64,000 bases of DNA from Dictyoglomus sp. NZ13-RE01 (GTDB lineage Bacteria > Dictyoglomota > Dictyoglomia > Dictyoglomales > Dictyoglomaceae). A model generated the notes under the pieces. That model saw only the letters and a list, made by a program, of their open reading frames with translations. It was not told the origin of the DNA and searched no databases. The position numbers and the translations under genes are program-made. The stretch is taken from contig NIRF01000001.1 in assembly GCA_002878375.1 (NCBI GenBank), positions 186,001 through 250,000 on the forward strand, in the 5' to 3' direction. Of the stretch, positions 16,134 to 26,281 are shown in pieces (the first letter of the stretch is position 1; each line of letters begins with the position of its first letter).

Positions 16134-17822
16134 CTAATCACCTTCCCAATAGATCACCCTCTTTGCCTCCTCAAAGGTAGTTATACCAGAAAGTACTTTT
16201 TCTCTTGCATTATAAAATAGAGTGCGCATTCCCTCCTCTTCCGCTCTCTCCTTCAATTCATCTAAGGATGCTCTTTTAACTATTAATTCCCTTATCCCTC
16301 TTGTAATTCTTAAAATTTCAAATACTCCAGTTCTTCCTGAAAACCCGGTATAATTACAAAGAACACATCCCTTTCCTCTATAAAGTTTTAATGGAGTGTC
16401 TAAAATTTTTGTTAATCTTAGCTCTTCAATCTCTTCCCTTTCCGCTATATACTCTTCCTTACAGGATAGACAAATAGTTCTTACCAATCTTTGGGCAACC
16501 ACTCCAAGAAGGGATGATGCAATCAAGAAAGGCTCAACTCCCATTTGCATAAGACGAGCAATGGCGGAGACTGCATCATTGGCATGGAAGGTGGAAAGTA
16601 CCAAATGACCAGTAAGAGCTGCCTCAATAGATGTATTCAAAGTTTCTGCATCTCTTATCTCACCCACCATAATAATGTTTGGGTCCAATCTTAAAATACT
16701 TCTAAGTCCTGTAGCAAAATCTATGTTTATTCTTGGCTGAACCTGTATTTGGTTTATTCCTGGAATTTCATATTCTACGGGATCCTCTAAAGTAATTATA
16801 TTAACTGAAGGTTTATTTAATACATTCAATGCGGCGTATAAGGTTGTGGTTTTTCCAGAACCTGTAGGTCCTGTTACTAAAATAAGTCCAAATGGCTTAA
16901 TTATAAGACTTTCAAAGATAGCAAGATCTTGAGGAGACATTCCCAATCTATCCAATTCTATTAAAACCTTAGTTTTATCTAAAAGTCTTATTACTACCAT
17001 CTCACCATGGGATGCTCCAACACTTGCTACCCTTAGATCAAATATCTTATTCTCATATCTATATGTGGCTCTTCCATCTTGAGGTCTTCTTTTTTCTGCA
17101 ATGTCCATTCCTGCCATAACCTTTATTCTACTTACTACCGCATCCTGAAGTTCCTTTGGGATGCTCATTATATCAAAGAGTATACCATCTATTCTGTATC
17201 TTACCTTCATATCCTTTTCTTGTGGGTCCAAATGAATATCACTTGCATTCCTTATTATAGCTTCGTTAATAATTGAGGAAACCAGTCTTACTACAGGTGC
17301 CTCCTCTATCTCTACAACAGGAGGAGCCTCAACAATGGTTTCTACAGGTCTTCTTGCTTGTAAGTTTTGGATTACCTCTTTTGTTGTTTTATCCAAGGAA
17401 AAAACTTGAGAGAGGATTTGATTAAATTCTCTCTCTGTAATTAAAAAGAGTTTTATTGGGGACCTAACAATTCTTCTTATCTCATTAAGGGCATTAGGGT
17501 CAAGAGGGGGAACAATAGCAACATGAATTAATCCCCCCTCTCTCTTTATAGGCAAAAATTTATACCTTCTCAAAAGATTCTCTGGATATGATGAGATGAG
17601 TTTTTCATCAATGGAGAGGGAAGAAAGGGGAATATATGGAATTTCACTCTGTAATTCTAAGACTTTTCCAATATCTTCAGGTTTTACATATCCTCTCTCA
17701 ATAAGAATTTGACCAAGTCTTGCTCCTGTTTTTTTCTGCTCCTCAAGAGCTTTTTCCAATTGCTCCTTGGTTATCAATCCAAGCTCCAAAAGATATTCAC
17801 CAAGAGGTTTTTTATCTTTCAT
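16134..17822 (-). CDS. pilB: PilB/GspE assembly ATPase
   Basis: A 562-residue motor ATPase. Residues 1-150 are the N-terminal MshEN-like domain (LGEYLLELGLITKEQLEKAL, ARLGQILIERGYV). The catalytic part shows ASDIHLDP, Walker A GPTGSGKTTT near residue 320, the Asp box VNIITLEDPVEYEIPGINQI, Walker B IMVGEIRDAET and the His box TGHLVLSTFHAND. Two CxxC pairs (CLSC and CVLC) form the tetracysteine zinc site near residues 459-501. It drives polymerisation of the pilin fibre. Its ATG lies one base after the gatB stop, so the pilus locus seems to be read as the continuation of the gatCAB transcript. Confidence 0.96.
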   Translation of the reverse strand: MKDKKPLGEYLLELGLITKEQLEKALEEQKKTGARLGQILIERGYVKPEDIGKVLELQSEIPYIPLSSLSIDEKLISSYPENLLRRYKFLPIKREGGLIHVAIVPPLDPNALNEIRRIVRSPIKLFLITEREFNQILSQVFSLDKTTKEVIQNLQARRPVETIVEAPPVVEIEEAPVVRLVSSIINEAIIRNASDIHLDPQEKDMKVRYRIDGILFDIMSIPKELQDAVVSRIKVMAGMDIAEKRRPQDGRATYRYENKIFDLRVASVGASHGEMVVIRLLDKTKVLIELDRLGMSPQDLAIFESLIIKPFGLILVTGPTGSGKTTTLYAALNVLNKPSVNIITLEDPVEYEIPGINQIQVQPRINIDFATGLRSILRLDPNIIMVGEIRDAETLNTSIEAALTGHLVLSTFHANDAVSAIARLMQMGVEPFLIASSLLGVVAQRLVRTICLSCKEEYIAEREEIEELRLTKILDTPLKLYRGKGCVLCNYTGFSGRTGVFEILRITRGIRELIVKRASLDELKERAEEEGMRTLFYNAREKVLSGITTFEEAKRVIYWEGD

Positions 17823-17823
17823 A

Positions 17824-19269
17824 CTATTTATTCAATTCTTCTTCTAAGAGGTTTTTAACAAGATCTAAACTCGCCCTTCCCTTTGTCTCTTTCATTACTT
17901 GACCTACTAAAAAGTTTATCACATTCTTTTTTCCTTTTCTATAATCTGATACAGCTTTTTCATTATTCTCAATCACCTTTTTAACTACATCTTTAATCAT
18001 GTCTATATCACTTAAAGTCTTCAAGCCTTCCCTTTCTACAATTTTATCTGGGCTTTCTTTAGTTTCTAAATATTTTCTCAAGATTTCTTTTCCAACCGCC
18101 CTTGTTATCTCATTCTTGTCTACCATTAAAATAATCTTTATAAATTCCTCTGGCTCAATCTGTAAGTCTTTAAAGTTTAATTTTTGATCATTTAAATAAC
18201 TCATAAGCTCAACAGTTATCCAATTACTTAAATTTTTTGCATTACTGTATAATTTAAGACATTTATCAAAAAAGTCACAAAGCTCCTTCTCTGATGTTAT
18301 AATCTCTGCCTCCTGTGGGGTTAAAGAGAGAGTTCTTTGAAGGTATAACTTTCTTTCCAAAGGAAGGGGCGTAATACTCCTTTTTATATTCTCCAAAATC
18401 TCATTAGAGATTATCAAAGGAGGAATATCGGGCTCTGGAAAATATCTGTAATCTTCTGCCTCTTCCTTTCCCCTTAATGTAACAGTTATCTGTCTTTTTT
18501 CATCCCAGTGCCTTGTTTCTTGAACAACTTCTTTCCCCTCTTTTAACAAATTTATCTGTCTTTCTATCTCATATTCTAAAGCCTTTTCCAAAGAATAAAA
18601 GGAATTGACATTTTTAATTTCAGTCCTTGTACCTAAAACTCCTTTTTCAACCATAATGGATATATTTGCATCACATCTTAATGAACCCTTTTCCATATCT
18701 CCACTACTTACCTCTAAGTATCTCAGAATATTTCTAAGTTCTTGTAGAAATAATCTTGCTTCTTTTGCAGAATGAATATCTGGCTCTGTTACTATCTCCA
18801 TTAATGGGATTCCACAACGATTTAAATCAACAAGACTATACTCCGCCTCTGCTAATCTATCTCCTTCACCTACATGAAGAAGCTTTCCAGTATCTTCTTC
18901 TAAATGAATCCTCTTTAACCTTACTCTCTTAATCTCCCCATCCATTTCAAATTCCACATATCCTCGCCTTGCTAAGGGAAGGTCATACTGGGAGATTTGA
19001 TATCCCTTTGGTAGATCTGGATAAAAATAGTTTTTTCTATCAAATTTTGAAAAGGGTGCAATCTCACAATTTAGAGCAAGGGCAGTCTTTAAAACAAGCT
19101 CTACTGCCTTTTTATTGACTACGGGAAGAACTCCTGGCATTCCCATACAAACAGGACAGACTAATGTATTTGGAGGAGCATTCTCATGATCGGTACTACA
19201 AGAACAAAACATCTTTGATTTAGTTAAAAGTTGAGCATGGACTTCTAATCCAATAACCGGAAGATACAT
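17824..19269 (-). CDS. gatB: Asp-tRNA(Asn)/Glu-tRNA(Gln) amidotransferase subunit B
   Basis: A 481-residue GatB. It opens [20 protein letters not shown], has zinc-type cysteines (CSC and CPVCMGMPG), [19 protein letters not shown] and [11 protein letters not shown], and a C-terminal YqeY-like tail domain ending [15 protein letters not shown]. GatB binds tRNA and phosphorylates the mischarged Glu or Asp before ammonia transfer. The start codon shares one base with the gatA stop (TAATG). The full gatC-gatA-gatB set is present, which implies indirect formation of Gln-tRNA and/or Asn-tRNA in this organism. Length is normal. Confidence 0.97.
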   Translation of the reverse strand: MYLPVIGLEVHAQLLTKSKMFCSCSTDHENAPPNTLVCPVCMGMPGVLPVVNKKAVELVLKTALALNCEIAPFSKFDRKNYFYPDLPKGYQISQYDLPLARRGYVEFEMDGEIKRVRLKRIHLEEDTGKLLHVGEGDRLAEAEYSLVDLNRCGIPLMEIVTEPDIHSAKEARLFLQELRNILRYLEVSSGDMEKGSLRCDANISIMVEKGVLGTRTEIKNVNSFYSLEKALEYEIERQINLLKEGKEVVQETRHWDEKRQITVTLRGKEEAEDYRYFPEPDIPPLIISNEILENIKRSITPLPLERKLYLQRTLSLTPQEAEIITSEKELCDFFDKCLKLYSNAKNLSNWITVELMSYLNDQKLNFKDLQIEPEEFIKIILMVDKNEITRAVGKEILRKYLETKESPDKIVEREGLKTLSDIDMIKDVVKKVIENNEKAVSDYRKGKKNVINFLVGQVMKETKGRASLDLVKNLLEEELNK

Positions 19270-20738
19270 TATCTCATCTCCAAAATATTAGGATATTTTT
19301 CGGAAAAATCCATTAATCTTTGAAAAGCATAGGATATTTGTAAAAGTTTATCTTCAGAAAAGAAAGGACCCATAAATTGAAGTCCTACTGGCAAATTATC
19401 TTTAAATCCTGCAGGCACAGAGATTGCTGGAATTCCTGCAAGATTTACAGGAATAGTCATTATATCCGAAAGATACATCTGCAATGGATCTGTCAATCTC
19501 TCTCCTAATTTGAAGGGTAATGTTGGGCTTGTGGGAGAAATTATGATATCAACCTTTTTAAAGGCGGATTCAAACTCCTGACGAATAAGAGTTCTTACTT
19601 TTGTTGCTTTGAGATAATAGGCATCGTAATAACCTGCAGATAAGGCATAAGTCCCAAGAATAATTCTTCTCTTTACTTCACTTCCAAATCCCTCTCCCCT
19701 TGAAACTTTATAAAGAGATATTAAATCTTTTTGATCTTTACTCCTATATCCATAATGTATACCATCATATCTTGCAAGATTTGAGCTTGCCTCAGAGGTT
19801 GCAATTAGATAATATGTCGGCAATGCATACTCAACAGTTGGAAGAGAAATTTCTATTAATTCTGTCCCCATATCCTTTAGTACCCTTAGAGCTTCCTCTA
19901 AAACATTCAATACATCGCTTTCTACTCCCTTTTCCCACATTTCCTTTGGAACACCAATCTTCCAGCCTTTTACACTTTTTCCAAGGGAGTTCAAATAATT
20001 AGGTAAAGGATACGGAGAAGATGTTGAATCCTTTGGATCATGTCCTGCAATTACCTGAAGAATTAAAGCTAAATCTTCAACCTTTCTTGCAAAAGGACCA
20101 ATCTGATCCAAAGAGGAAGCAAAGGCAACGAGTCCATATCTTGAAACTAAACCATAAGTTGGTTTTAGCCCTAATACTCCATTAAAGCTTGCTGGCTGTC
20201 TAATAGACCCTCCAGTGTCAGATCCCAAGGATAATAATGCTTCTCCTGTTGCAACTACTACAGCGGACCCTCCAGAAGACCCTCCAGGTACCCTCGTAAG
20301 ATCCCATGGGTTTTTTGTGGGACCAAAAGCGGAATTTTCTGTGGATGAACCCATAGCAAATTCATCGAGATTTGTTTTTCCTATTATTATTGCACCTTTT
20401 TCCTTTAATCTTCTTACAACTTCTGCATCAAAAGGTGGTATAAAATTAGAAAGTATTTTTGATGCACACGTAGTCCTAAGATCTTTTGTTAATATATTAT
20501 CTTTTATCGCAACAGGGATACCGTAAAGTAAATGTTCATCATTAAATTCAGTATTTTCTAATCTATTTACTTCCTTCTCTATATAATCAGAATTCACAGT
20601 AAGAAAAGCATGAACGTACGGTTCCCAACTTTCTATAGTTTTTAGGTAATACTCAACTACTTCCCTAATGCTTATCTCTTTCTTTTTATATAAATCTTGT
20701 AATTCCCTTATACTCTTAAACTTAATTTCTTTACTCAT
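19269..20738 (-). CDS. gatA: Asp-tRNA(Asn)/Glu-tRNA(Gln) amidotransferase subunit A
   Basis: A 489-residue amidase of the Ser-cisSer-Lys type. The catalytic Lys is in IPVAIKDNI, the amidase signature is [14 protein letters not shown], and the nucleophile region reads [33 protein letters not shown] follows, as in GatA. It releases ammonia from glutamine for the GatB reaction. The gene lies 12 bases after gatC. Only a weak ribosome site (GGAA) precedes the ATG at 20738. Nothing unusual in length or motifs. Confidence 0.97.
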   Translation of the reverse strand: MSKEIKFKSIRELQDLYKKKEISIREVVEYYLKTIESWEPYVHAFLTVNSDYIEKEVNRLENTEFNDEHLLYGIPVAIKDNILTKDLRTTCASKILSNFIPPFDAEVVRRLKEKGAIIIGKTNLDEFAMGSSTENSAFGPTKNPWDLTRVPGGSSGGSAVVVATGEALLSLGSDTGGSIRQPASFNGVLGLKPTYGLVSRYGLVAFASSLDQIGPFARKVEDLALILQVIAGHDPKDSTSSPYPLPNYLNSLGKSVKGWKIGVPKEMWEKGVESDVLNVLEEALRVLKDMGTELIEISLPTVEYALPTYYLIATSEASSNLARYDGIHYGYRSKDQKDLISLYKVSRGEGFGSEVKRRIILGTYALSAGYYDAYYLKATKVRTLIRQEFESAFKKVDIIISPTSPTLPFKLGERLTDPLQMYLSDIMTIPVNLAGIPAISVPAGFKDNLPVGLQFMGPFFSEDKLLQISYAFQRLMDFSEKYPNILEMR

Positions 20739-20750
20739 ACTTTTTCCACT

Positions 20751-21053
20751 TTACTCTTCATTTTTTACAATTTTAGGCACCTTAAAGCATTCATTCTCAA
20801 CCTCTGGAGCATTTAAAAGGATTAATTCTCTATCCATACTTTCTTTTACTTCATCATCTCTCCAAATATTATTAAGTGGTAAAACGTGAGCCATCGGCTC
20901 TACTTGAGAAGTATCTAACTCTTGTAGCTTTTGAAAATAATTCAATATTTCCTCCAATTGTTTAGAATAAATCTCTTCCTCTTCAGGAGTTAGAGCCAAT
21001 CTCGCAAGATGAGCAGTTTTTCTCAATTGTTCAAGAAAACTTTTCATATTCAT
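20751..21053 (-). CDS. gatC: Asp-tRNA(Asn)/Glu-tRNA(Gln) amidotransferase subunit C
   Basis: A 100-residue GatC with the family pattern TAHLARLALTPEEEEIYSKQLEEILNY, LQELDTSQVEPMAHVLPL, and WRDDEVKES before the C-terminal strand LLNAPEVENECFKVPKIV. GatC wraps around GatA and GatB and stabilises them. It starts 1 base after the stop of the ABC ATPase gene (TAA-T-ATG) without its own Shine-Dalgarno, so it is probably translationally coupled to it. A second in-frame ATG two codons on is equally possible. Confidence 0.95.
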   Translation of the reverse strand: MNMKSFLEQLRKTAHLARLALTPEEEEIYSKQLEEILNYFQKLQELDTSQVEPMAHVLPLNNIWRDDEVKESMDRELILLNAPEVENECFKVPKIVKNEE

Positions 21054-21054
21054 A

Positions 21055-22044
21055 TTAGTATAAATGACAGGCGGTATAGTGTCCTGGTTGGACCTCCTTT
21101 AGTGTAGGCTCAACTTTCGAGCATATATCCATGGCATAAGGACATCTGGGATGAAATCTACATCCAGATGGTGGATTGACTGGGCTTGGAACATCACCTG
21201 TTAATATCACTCTCTTTCTTCTCTGGGCTACTTCAGGATCCGGAATTGGAACAGCGGAAAGCAAAGCCTGAGTATATGGATGAAGAGGATTATTGTATAA
21301 GTCTTCGTTGTTTGATATCTCCACTAATTTTCCTAAATACATAACTAAAATTCTATCGCATATATGCCTTATAACACTTAGATCATGAGAAATAAAAAGA
21401 TATGTAAGTCCAAATTCTTTTTGTAAATCTTGCATTAGATTAATAATTTGAGCTCTAACAGATACATCAAGGGCGGAGGTTGGCTCATCCGCCACAATAA
21501 ATTTTGGATTTAAGGCTAAAGCTCTTGCAATTCCTATCCTTTGCCTTTGTCCACCACTAAATTCATGAGGATAGCGGTTTGCATGATAAGGGGCTAAACC
21601 AACCAATTCTAATAATTCCTGAACTCTTTTTTCCTTTTCTTTATTGTTTTTTACAATTTTATGTACAACTAAGGGCTCTCCTATTATTTCGCTTACAGTC
21701 ATCCTTGGATTTAGAGCGGAATATGGGTCCTGAAATATGATCTGCATATCTTTTCTTAATTTACGAAGGTCCTCTTGAGGTATGCTGGCAATATCCTGTC
21801 CCTCAAAGATTATCTTTCCATCAGTTGGTTCTAAAAGCCTTATTATCACTCTTGCTACTGTAGATTTACCACATCCAGACTCTCCAACAAGTCCTACAGT
21901 TTCTCCCTTTTTAATATAAAAGGATACATCATCTACCGCTTTAACATCACCAACATGCTTTGAAAATATTATTCCTCTTTTTATAGGGAAATATTTTTTT
22001 AAGTTTTTGACTTCTAATAGAATACTATCAGTATAATTATTCAT
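21055..22044 (-). CDS. Peptide ABC transporter ATPase (OppF/DppF type)
   Basis: A 329-residue ATPase with Walker [11 protein letters not shown]-loop [13 protein letters not shown], signature [15 protein letters not shown], Walker [16 protein letters not shown] and the switch His in [12 protein letters not shown]. The C-terminal extension has the Cys-containing motif [14 protein letters not shown] found in OppD/OppF subunits, which in related proteins binds a 4Fe-4S cluster or metal. It follows the OppD-type gene by 3 bases. No peptide permease or binding protein is next to this pair. The only such set in the window is the dppABC-like operon at 47896-51352, which lacks ATPases, so these may serve it. 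Confidence 0.95.
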   Translation of the reverse strand: MNNYTDSILLEVKNLKKYFPIKRGIIFSKHVGDVKAVDDVSFYIKKGETVGLVGESGCGKSTVARVIIRLLEPTDGKIIFEGQDIASIPQEDLRKLRKDMQIIFQDPYSALNPRMTVSEIIGEPLVVHKIVKNNKEKEKRVQELLELVGLAPYHANRYPHEFSGGQRQRIGIARALALNPKFIVADEPTSALDVSVRAQIINLMQDLQKEFGLTYLFISHDLSVIRHICDRILVMYLGKLVEISNNEDLYNNPLHPYTQALLSAVPIPDPEVAQRRKRVILTGDVPSPVNPPSGCRFHPRCPYAMDICSKVEPTLKEVQPGHYTACHLY

Positions 22045-22047
22045 TCT

Positions 22048-23034
22048 TTACCTCCTAATTTCCCTTGCATGAATACATCTTACATAATGACCCTTTTCTA
22101 TTTCTACAAGATCTGGAATTTGCTCTAAGCATTCCTTTGTTCTGTAGGGACATCTTTCTGCATAGTAACAATAATTTGGTAATGCTATTAGGTCAGGAGG
22201 TTGACCTTCTATGGCATTGAGCCTTTCCTTTCTTATATCAAGACGTGGTACAGAATCTAAAAGCCCCATCGTATATGGATGGGCTGGATGCTTAAATATT
22301 GTATGTATATCTGCATACTCAACAACTTTTCCAGCATACATTACTAATATATTATCACAAGATTCAGCTGCAATTCCCATATCGTGGGTTATAAGAATGG
22401 TTGACATGTTGAATTCCTTTTTCAATTGCTTTATAAGTTCTAAAATCTGAGCTTGAATTGTAACATCAAGAGCTGTTGTGGGCTCGTCTGCAATCAGTAT
22501 AGAAGGATTACAAGAAAGTGCCATAGCAATCATAACCCTCTGGCGCATTCCTCCACTGAATTGATGTGGATAATCATTTATCCTTTTATTAGCTTCTGGT
22601 ATTCTTACCAATTCCAACATCTCAATGGCTTTTTTCTTTGCGGTCCTTTTATCTAATCCTTGATGAAGTACAATAGCTTCAATGATTTGATCTCCAATTG
22701 TAAAAACCGGATTTAAAGAAGTCATGGGGTCTTGGAATATCATTGATATTTTATTGCCACGAATCTGCCTCATCTCTTCCTCTGACCTTTTCAATAAATC
22801 TTCTCCCTGAAAAAGGATCTCTCCACCTACAATTTTCCCTGGTGGAGTCTGTATTAATCTCATAATAGAAAGGGCTGTAACACTCTTACCACATCCAGAC
22901 TCTCCCAAAATTCCTAAGGACTCTCCTGGAGATAATTTAAAGCTTACATCATCAACTGCCTTAACAATACCTTCATCGGTAAAAAAGTAAGTAGAAAGAT
23001 TTTTAACTTCCAATAAAACATCGTCCTTTGCCAA
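22048..23034 (-). CDS. Peptide ABC transporter ATPase (OppD/DppD type)
   Basis: An ATPase with Walker [11 protein letters not shown]-loop [13 protein letters not shown], signature [15 protein letters not shown], Walker [16 protein letters not shown], switch His in [11 protein letters not shown], and a C-terminal Cys motif ([14 protein letters not shown]). I chose the TTG at 23034 (328 residues): it is preceded 7-8 bases upstream by AAGGGAGGAC. An in-frame ATG at 23088 adds 18 residues that overlap the terminator hairpin behind the tRNA gene, and has no ribosome site. OppD proteins normally begin about 10 residues before the first strand, as here. The gene is first of the oppD-oppF-gatCAB-pil run. 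Confidence 0.94.
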   Translation of the reverse strand: MAKDDVLLEVKNLSTYFFTDEGIVKAVDDVSFKLSPGESLGILGESGCGKSVTALSIMRLIQTPPGKIVGGEILFQGEDLLKRSEEEMRQIRGNKISMIFQDPMTSLNPVFTIGDQIIEAIVLHQGLDKRTAKKKAIEMLELVRIPEANKRINDYPHQFSGGMRQRVMIAMALSCNPSILIADEPTTALDVTIQAQILELIKQLKKEFNMSTILITHDMGIAAESCDNILVMYAGKVVEYADIHTIFKHPAHPYTMGLLDSVPRLDIRKERLNAIEGQPPDLIALPNYCYYAERCPYRTKECLEQIPDLVEIEKGHYVRCIHAREIRR

Positions 23035-23064
23035 TTTACAGTCCTCCCTTATAAATAAAATAAA

Positions 23065-23086
23065 GGTTGAGGGTTTTTCCTCAACC
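23065..23086 (-). terminator. Terminator after tRNA-Leu
   Basis: The arms GGTTGAGG and CCTCAACC form an 8-bp stem with a 6-base loop, followed on the minus strand by TTTATTTTATTT. It begins 11 bases after the tRNA end. Read-through would feed the oppD-oppF-gat-pil genes, for which I see no separate promoter. Confidence 0.82.
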
Positions 23087-23097
23087 ATATTATTTTC

Positions 23098-23185
23098 TGG
23101 TGCCGAGGCCGGGATTTGAACCCGGACGGGTTTTCACCCATAGCACCCTCAATGCTACGTGTCTGCCAAATTCCACCACCTCGGC
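23098..23185 (-). tRNA. tRNA-Leu (anticodon GAG)
   Basis: An 88-base type II tRNA. The acceptor arms are GCCGAGG and CCTCGGC, followed by discriminator A and an encoded CCA. The anticodon stem TAGCA/TGCTA encloses the loop TTGAGGG with anticodon GAG. The variable arm is GGGT-GAAA-ACCC and the T-arm contains GGTTCAAATCC. It reads CUC and CUU leucine codons. It lies between recA and the peptide-ABC ATPase gene, with its own consensus promoter and terminator. Confidence 0.97.
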
Positions 23186-23197
23186 AATTCATAATTG

Positions 23198-23225
23198 ATT
23201 ATAAAATCTATTTGAAAATTGTCAA
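23198..23225 (-). promoter_or_regulatory. Consensus promoter of tRNA-Leu
   Basis: TTGACA and TATAAT are both perfect, with a 16-base spacer. Predicted transcription start is near 23191, about 6 bases before the tRNA 5' end. The -35 box overlaps the recA stop codon. Confidence 0.9.
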
Positions 23226-24280
23226 GATTTTGAAGTTCTTTTTGTAGACTTTTCTAAAGTGGGAGGAGTCTCTTCCTTTTTCTCAATAGAGATATTATCT
23301 TCAAATCCCCATATTTTTCTTATTTCTCTTTCTATCTCATCTGCAATCTCAGGATGCTCTTTTAGGTAATTTTTAGCATTTTCTCTCCCCTGTCCAAGGC
23401 GTATATCTTTATAAATAAACCAGGTTCCGCTTTTTTCAATAATATTTGTCTCAACACCTGTATCTAAAATACAGCCTTCCCTTGAAATTCCCTCTCCATA
23501 AATAAGCTCAAACTCTCCTTCTTTAAAGGGAGGTGCGACTTTATTTTTCACTACTTTTATTTTAACCTTTGTACCTGTTACCTCTGATCCTTCTTTCATT
23601 GTCTCAGATTTCTTTACCTCAATTCTTACAGAAGCGTAAAATTTTAAAGCTCTACCACCAGGAGTTGTCTCAGGATTCCCAAAAAATACTCCTACCTTTT
23701 CCCTCAATTGATTAATAAAGATAGCAACTGTTTGAGATTTACTAATTACTCCTGTTAGCTTCCTTAAAGCTTGAGACATTAAACGAGCTTGTAAACCTAT
23801 ATAGGCATCTCCCATTTCACCTTCTAATTCTGCTCTTGGAACTAATGCAGCAACAGAGTCTATAACTATTACATCCACAGCTCCACTTCTCACAAGAATT
23901 TCTGCTATCTCTAAGGCTTGCTCACCAGTATCTGGTTGGGAGATGAGAAGATTATCTAAATTTACGCCTAATTTTTTAGCATAATTTGGATCCAAAGCAT
24001 GTTCTGCATCAATAAAAGCTGCAACTCCCCCTAACTTTTGCGCAGATGCTATAATTTGCAATGCAACAGTAGTTTTTCCAGAACCTTCTGGTCCATAAAG
24101 CTCAATAATCCTTCCTCTTGGCACTCCTCCAACTCCTAAGGCATAGTCTAAGGTAAGGATTCCGGTAGGAATCACTGCTACTTGGAAGCGTTCTGTGCTT
24201 CCTAACCGCATTATAGCACCTTTACCAAACTGTTTCTCTATTTGGGAAATTGCAGACTCTAAATTTTTCTCCCTCTCCAT
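23222..24280 (-). CDS. recA: RecA recombinase
   Basis: A 352-residue RecA with Walker A GPEGSGKT at residues 63-70, the DNA-binding loops ([13 protein letters not shown], and [20 protein letters not shown]), Walker [13 protein letters not shown], and the C-terminal domain ending in a basic tail. It carries out strand exchange and activates SOS-type responses where LexA exists. It has its own promoter with a perfect -35 box, and the ribosome site AAGGAGAATATAAA precedes the ATG. It follows plsY on the same strand. I saw no LexA-box-like palindrome between the promoter and the start. Confidence 0.98.
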   Translation of the reverse strand: MEREKNLESAISQIEKQFGKGAIMRLGSTERFQVAVIPTGILTLDYALGVGGVPRGRIIELYGPEGSGKTTVALQIIASAQKLGGVAAFIDAEHALDPNYAKKLGVNLDNLLISQPDTGEQALEIAEILVRSGAVDVIVIDSVAALVPRAELEGEMGDAYIGLQARLMSQALRKLTGVISKSQTVAIFINQLREKVGVFFGNPETTPGGRALKFYASVRIEVKKSETMKEGSEVTGTKVKIKVVKNKVAPPFKEGEFELIYGEGISREGCILDTGVETNIIEKSGTWFIYKDIRLGQGRENAKNYLKEHPEIADEIEREIRKIWGFEDNISIEKKEETPPTLEKSTKRTSKS

Positions 24281-24312
24281 TTTATATTCTCCTTATCTAT
24301 TTTTCTAAAATA

Positions 24313-24342
24313 AGTTTAACAGCTTACAATTAATTTTGTCAA
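24313..24342 (-). promoter_or_regulatory. Promoter of recA
   Basis: TTGACA is perfect (24342 down to 24337), overlapping the plsY stop. An 18-base spacer leads to TAAACT (4 of 6 matches to TATAAT). Transcription would start near 24306, about 25 bases before the ATG. Confidence 0.6.
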
Positions 24343-24947
24343 TTTTTATTTTTAAACCATTCTACTTTATGTTCTTTCCCTTGAATCAACCTCTTTATAT
24401 TAGGTATGTGACGAAATATAACAAAAATTGATGCAAATAAGACTACTATAAAGTACTCAATAGATGGCTTTTCAAAAATGGAAAGAAGAAAAGGATATAT
24501 TATTGCTGAGATAATAGAACCCACAGATTTATATTTTGTTAAATAAACAATGGTAAAGGCTATAACTAAACATAAGAGAGTTGTTTTTGGAAATAACCAA
24601 AATAGAATACCTCCACTTACACCTACACTCCTTCCCCCTCTAAAATTTGCAAAAATAGGGCAAGAGTGTCCAACAATTGCGGAAATACAAGCAAGAATAA
24701 TAAATACATTATTATTTTGCAGAAAGTATTGGGCTAAAGAAACAGTTAAAATACCTTTACCTACATCCATTATAGCGGTTATTAATGCTGGAATAGGACC
24801 TAAAACTCTCAATACATTTGTTGCCCCAAGATTTCCACTTCCATAATTTCTTATGTCAATATTCTTCCACAACTTACCAACAATTAGAGCGCTTGGAATT
24901 GAACCCAAAAGGTAACCAGCGATAATCATTAAAATTCCCTTTATCAT
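24339..24947 (-). CDS. plsY: Glycerol-3-phosphate acyltransferase PlsY
   Basis: A 202-residue integral membrane enzyme that moves the acyl group from acyl-phosphate to glycerol 3-phosphate. The three PlsY motifs are visible: GSIPSALIVGK, GSGNLGATNVLR, and GHSCPIFANFRGGRSVG. Five or so membrane spans fill the rest. The start overlaps the der stop by four bases. Together with the two PlsC-like genes a few kilobases upstream in the same run, it supplies phosphatidic acid. The matching PlsX is not in the window. Confidence 0.95.
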   Translation of the reverse strand: MIKGILMIIAGYLLGSIPSALIVGKLWKNIDIRNYGSGNLGATNVLRVLGPIPALITAIMDVGKGILTVSLAQYFLQNNNVFIILACISAIVGHSCPIFANFRGGRSVGVSGGILFWLFPKTTLLCLVIAFTIVYLTKYKSVGSIISAIIYPFLLSIFEKPSIEYFIVVLFASIFVIFRHIPNIKRLIQGKEHKVEWFKNKN

Positions 24948-26281
24948 TCTCTCCCTCTCACTTCAAATTTTAATGGGGTTCCTACAAAAGAAAACTTCCC
25001 TCTAATTTTATTCTCTAAAAAATTTATTACATTTTCTTTTACAAGTTCTGGATCATTTACAAAGATTACAAACTTTGGTGGAGATACATCTACCTGCGTA
25101 ATATAGTAGATTTTTAATAGTTTTCCTTTTCTACTAAAGTTTACTTTATCTAAAATCTCTCTTAAAAATTGGTTCAAGGTAGAGGTTTGTACTCTCATAT
25201 TCCTAACCTCATATAGTTTATCAACCCACGGGATAATCTTTTTCACATTATAGTTTCTTATAGCGGAGGTAAATATATATGGGAAATAATCAAAAGGAGT
25301 TAATTGAGTTTTTAATAACTTTTCTAATTCCCTCCTTTCTTGAAGAGATGGAATAAGGTCTGTTTTATTAAAAATTATTAGGCAAGATTTTCCTTGTTCC
25401 TCTATATAATGCAATATTCTTTTTTCTTGTTCTCTAATACCAATTGAAAGATCAATAACCATAAGAGCGATATCTATTTTTTTTATTGTTTGTAAAGTCT
25501 TTCTGACAGAAAGTTCTTCAAGCCCCTCCTCAACTCTTGCAGGTCTTCTTAATCCAGGAGTATCAACAATAAGATAATTTTTGCTATTATAATTCCATAA
25601 AATATCAACAGCATCACGAGTAGTGCCTGGTATCTCACTTACTATGCTTCTTTCCATACCAATAAGTGCATTAAGGAGAGACGATTTTCCACTATTTGGT
25701 CTTCCCACAAAGGCAAATTTAATAATTTTTTCCTCTTCTTTGTAAGTGTAAGTATTAGGAATATACTCTAAGATCTTCGCTAAAAGCTCATCTATATTTT
25801 CTTTGTGTAATGCAGATATTGGTATGATGGTGTCAAAACCAAGAGATGTAAATTCAGCAATTTTATCCTCCCTATCTATTTTGCCTTCCATTTTATTAAC
25901 AACTAAGATAACTTTTTTATTTGTTTTTCTTAAAATATCAACAAATTCATAATCTAAGCTGGTTAATCCTTCCTTACCATCCACAATAAATAAAAGTAGA
26001 TCACTTGATTCTATTACATTCATTATTCTCTCATGAATTATATCTTGTAGGGAATCAGATATGCCCCATCCTGCGGAATCTACGAGATAGAATGTTTTTC
26101 CTTCATATTCACATAAATGTACCAATGGATCTCGGGTAACTCCTGGGATATCTGCAGTTATAGCCTTCTTCTCCCCAGAGAGTCTATTAAATAGTGTGGA
26201 TTTTCCAACATTTGGTCTTCCCAATATGCTTACAAGGGGTATATCCTTATTTAACGATAAGAAATCTCTAAAGGATACCAT
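24944..26281 (-). CDS. der: GTPase Der (EngA), ribosome assembly
   Basis: A 445-residue protein with two tandem GTPase domains and a C-terminal KH-like domain. Domain 1 has GRPNVGKS at 21-28, DIPGVTRDP, DSAGWG and NKMEGK; domain 2 has GRPNSGKSS, EIPGTTRDAVD, DTPGLR and NKTDLI. Der acts in maturation of the 50S subunit. The ATG at 26281 lies 31 bases inside the ispH 3' end, with AAAGG 8-9 bases before it; no better start exists downstream. The ispH-der-plsY order is common in Firmicutes-like genomes. Confidence 0.96.
   Translation of the reverse strand: MVSFRDFLSLNKDIPLVSILGRPNVGKSTLFNRLSGEKKAITADIPGVTRDPLVHLCEYEGKTFYLVDSAGWGISDSLQDIIHERIMNVIESSDLLLFIVDGKEGLTSLDYEFVDILRKTNKKVILVVNKMEGKIDREDKIAEFTSLGFDTIIPISALHKENIDELLAKILEYIPNTYTYKEEEKIIKFAFVGRPNSGKSSLLNALIGMERSIVSEIPGTTRDAVDILWNYNSKNYLIVDTPGLRRPARVEEGLEELSVRKTLQTIKKIDIALMVIDLSIGIREQEKRILHYIEEQGKSCLIIFNKTDLIPSLQERRELEKLLKTQLTPFDYFPYIFTSAIRNYNVKKIIPWVDKLYEVRNMRVQTSTLNQFLREILDKVNFSRKGKLLKIYYITQVDVSPPKFVIFVNDPELVKENVINFLENKIRGKFSFVGTPLKFEVRGRE

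Noticed and set aside
23035-23088. N-terminal extension of the OppD-type ATPase from the ATG at 23088
   Set aside because: It spans the terminator hairpin after tRNA-Leu and lacks a ribosome site; the TTG at 23034 has AAGGGAGGAC in front.
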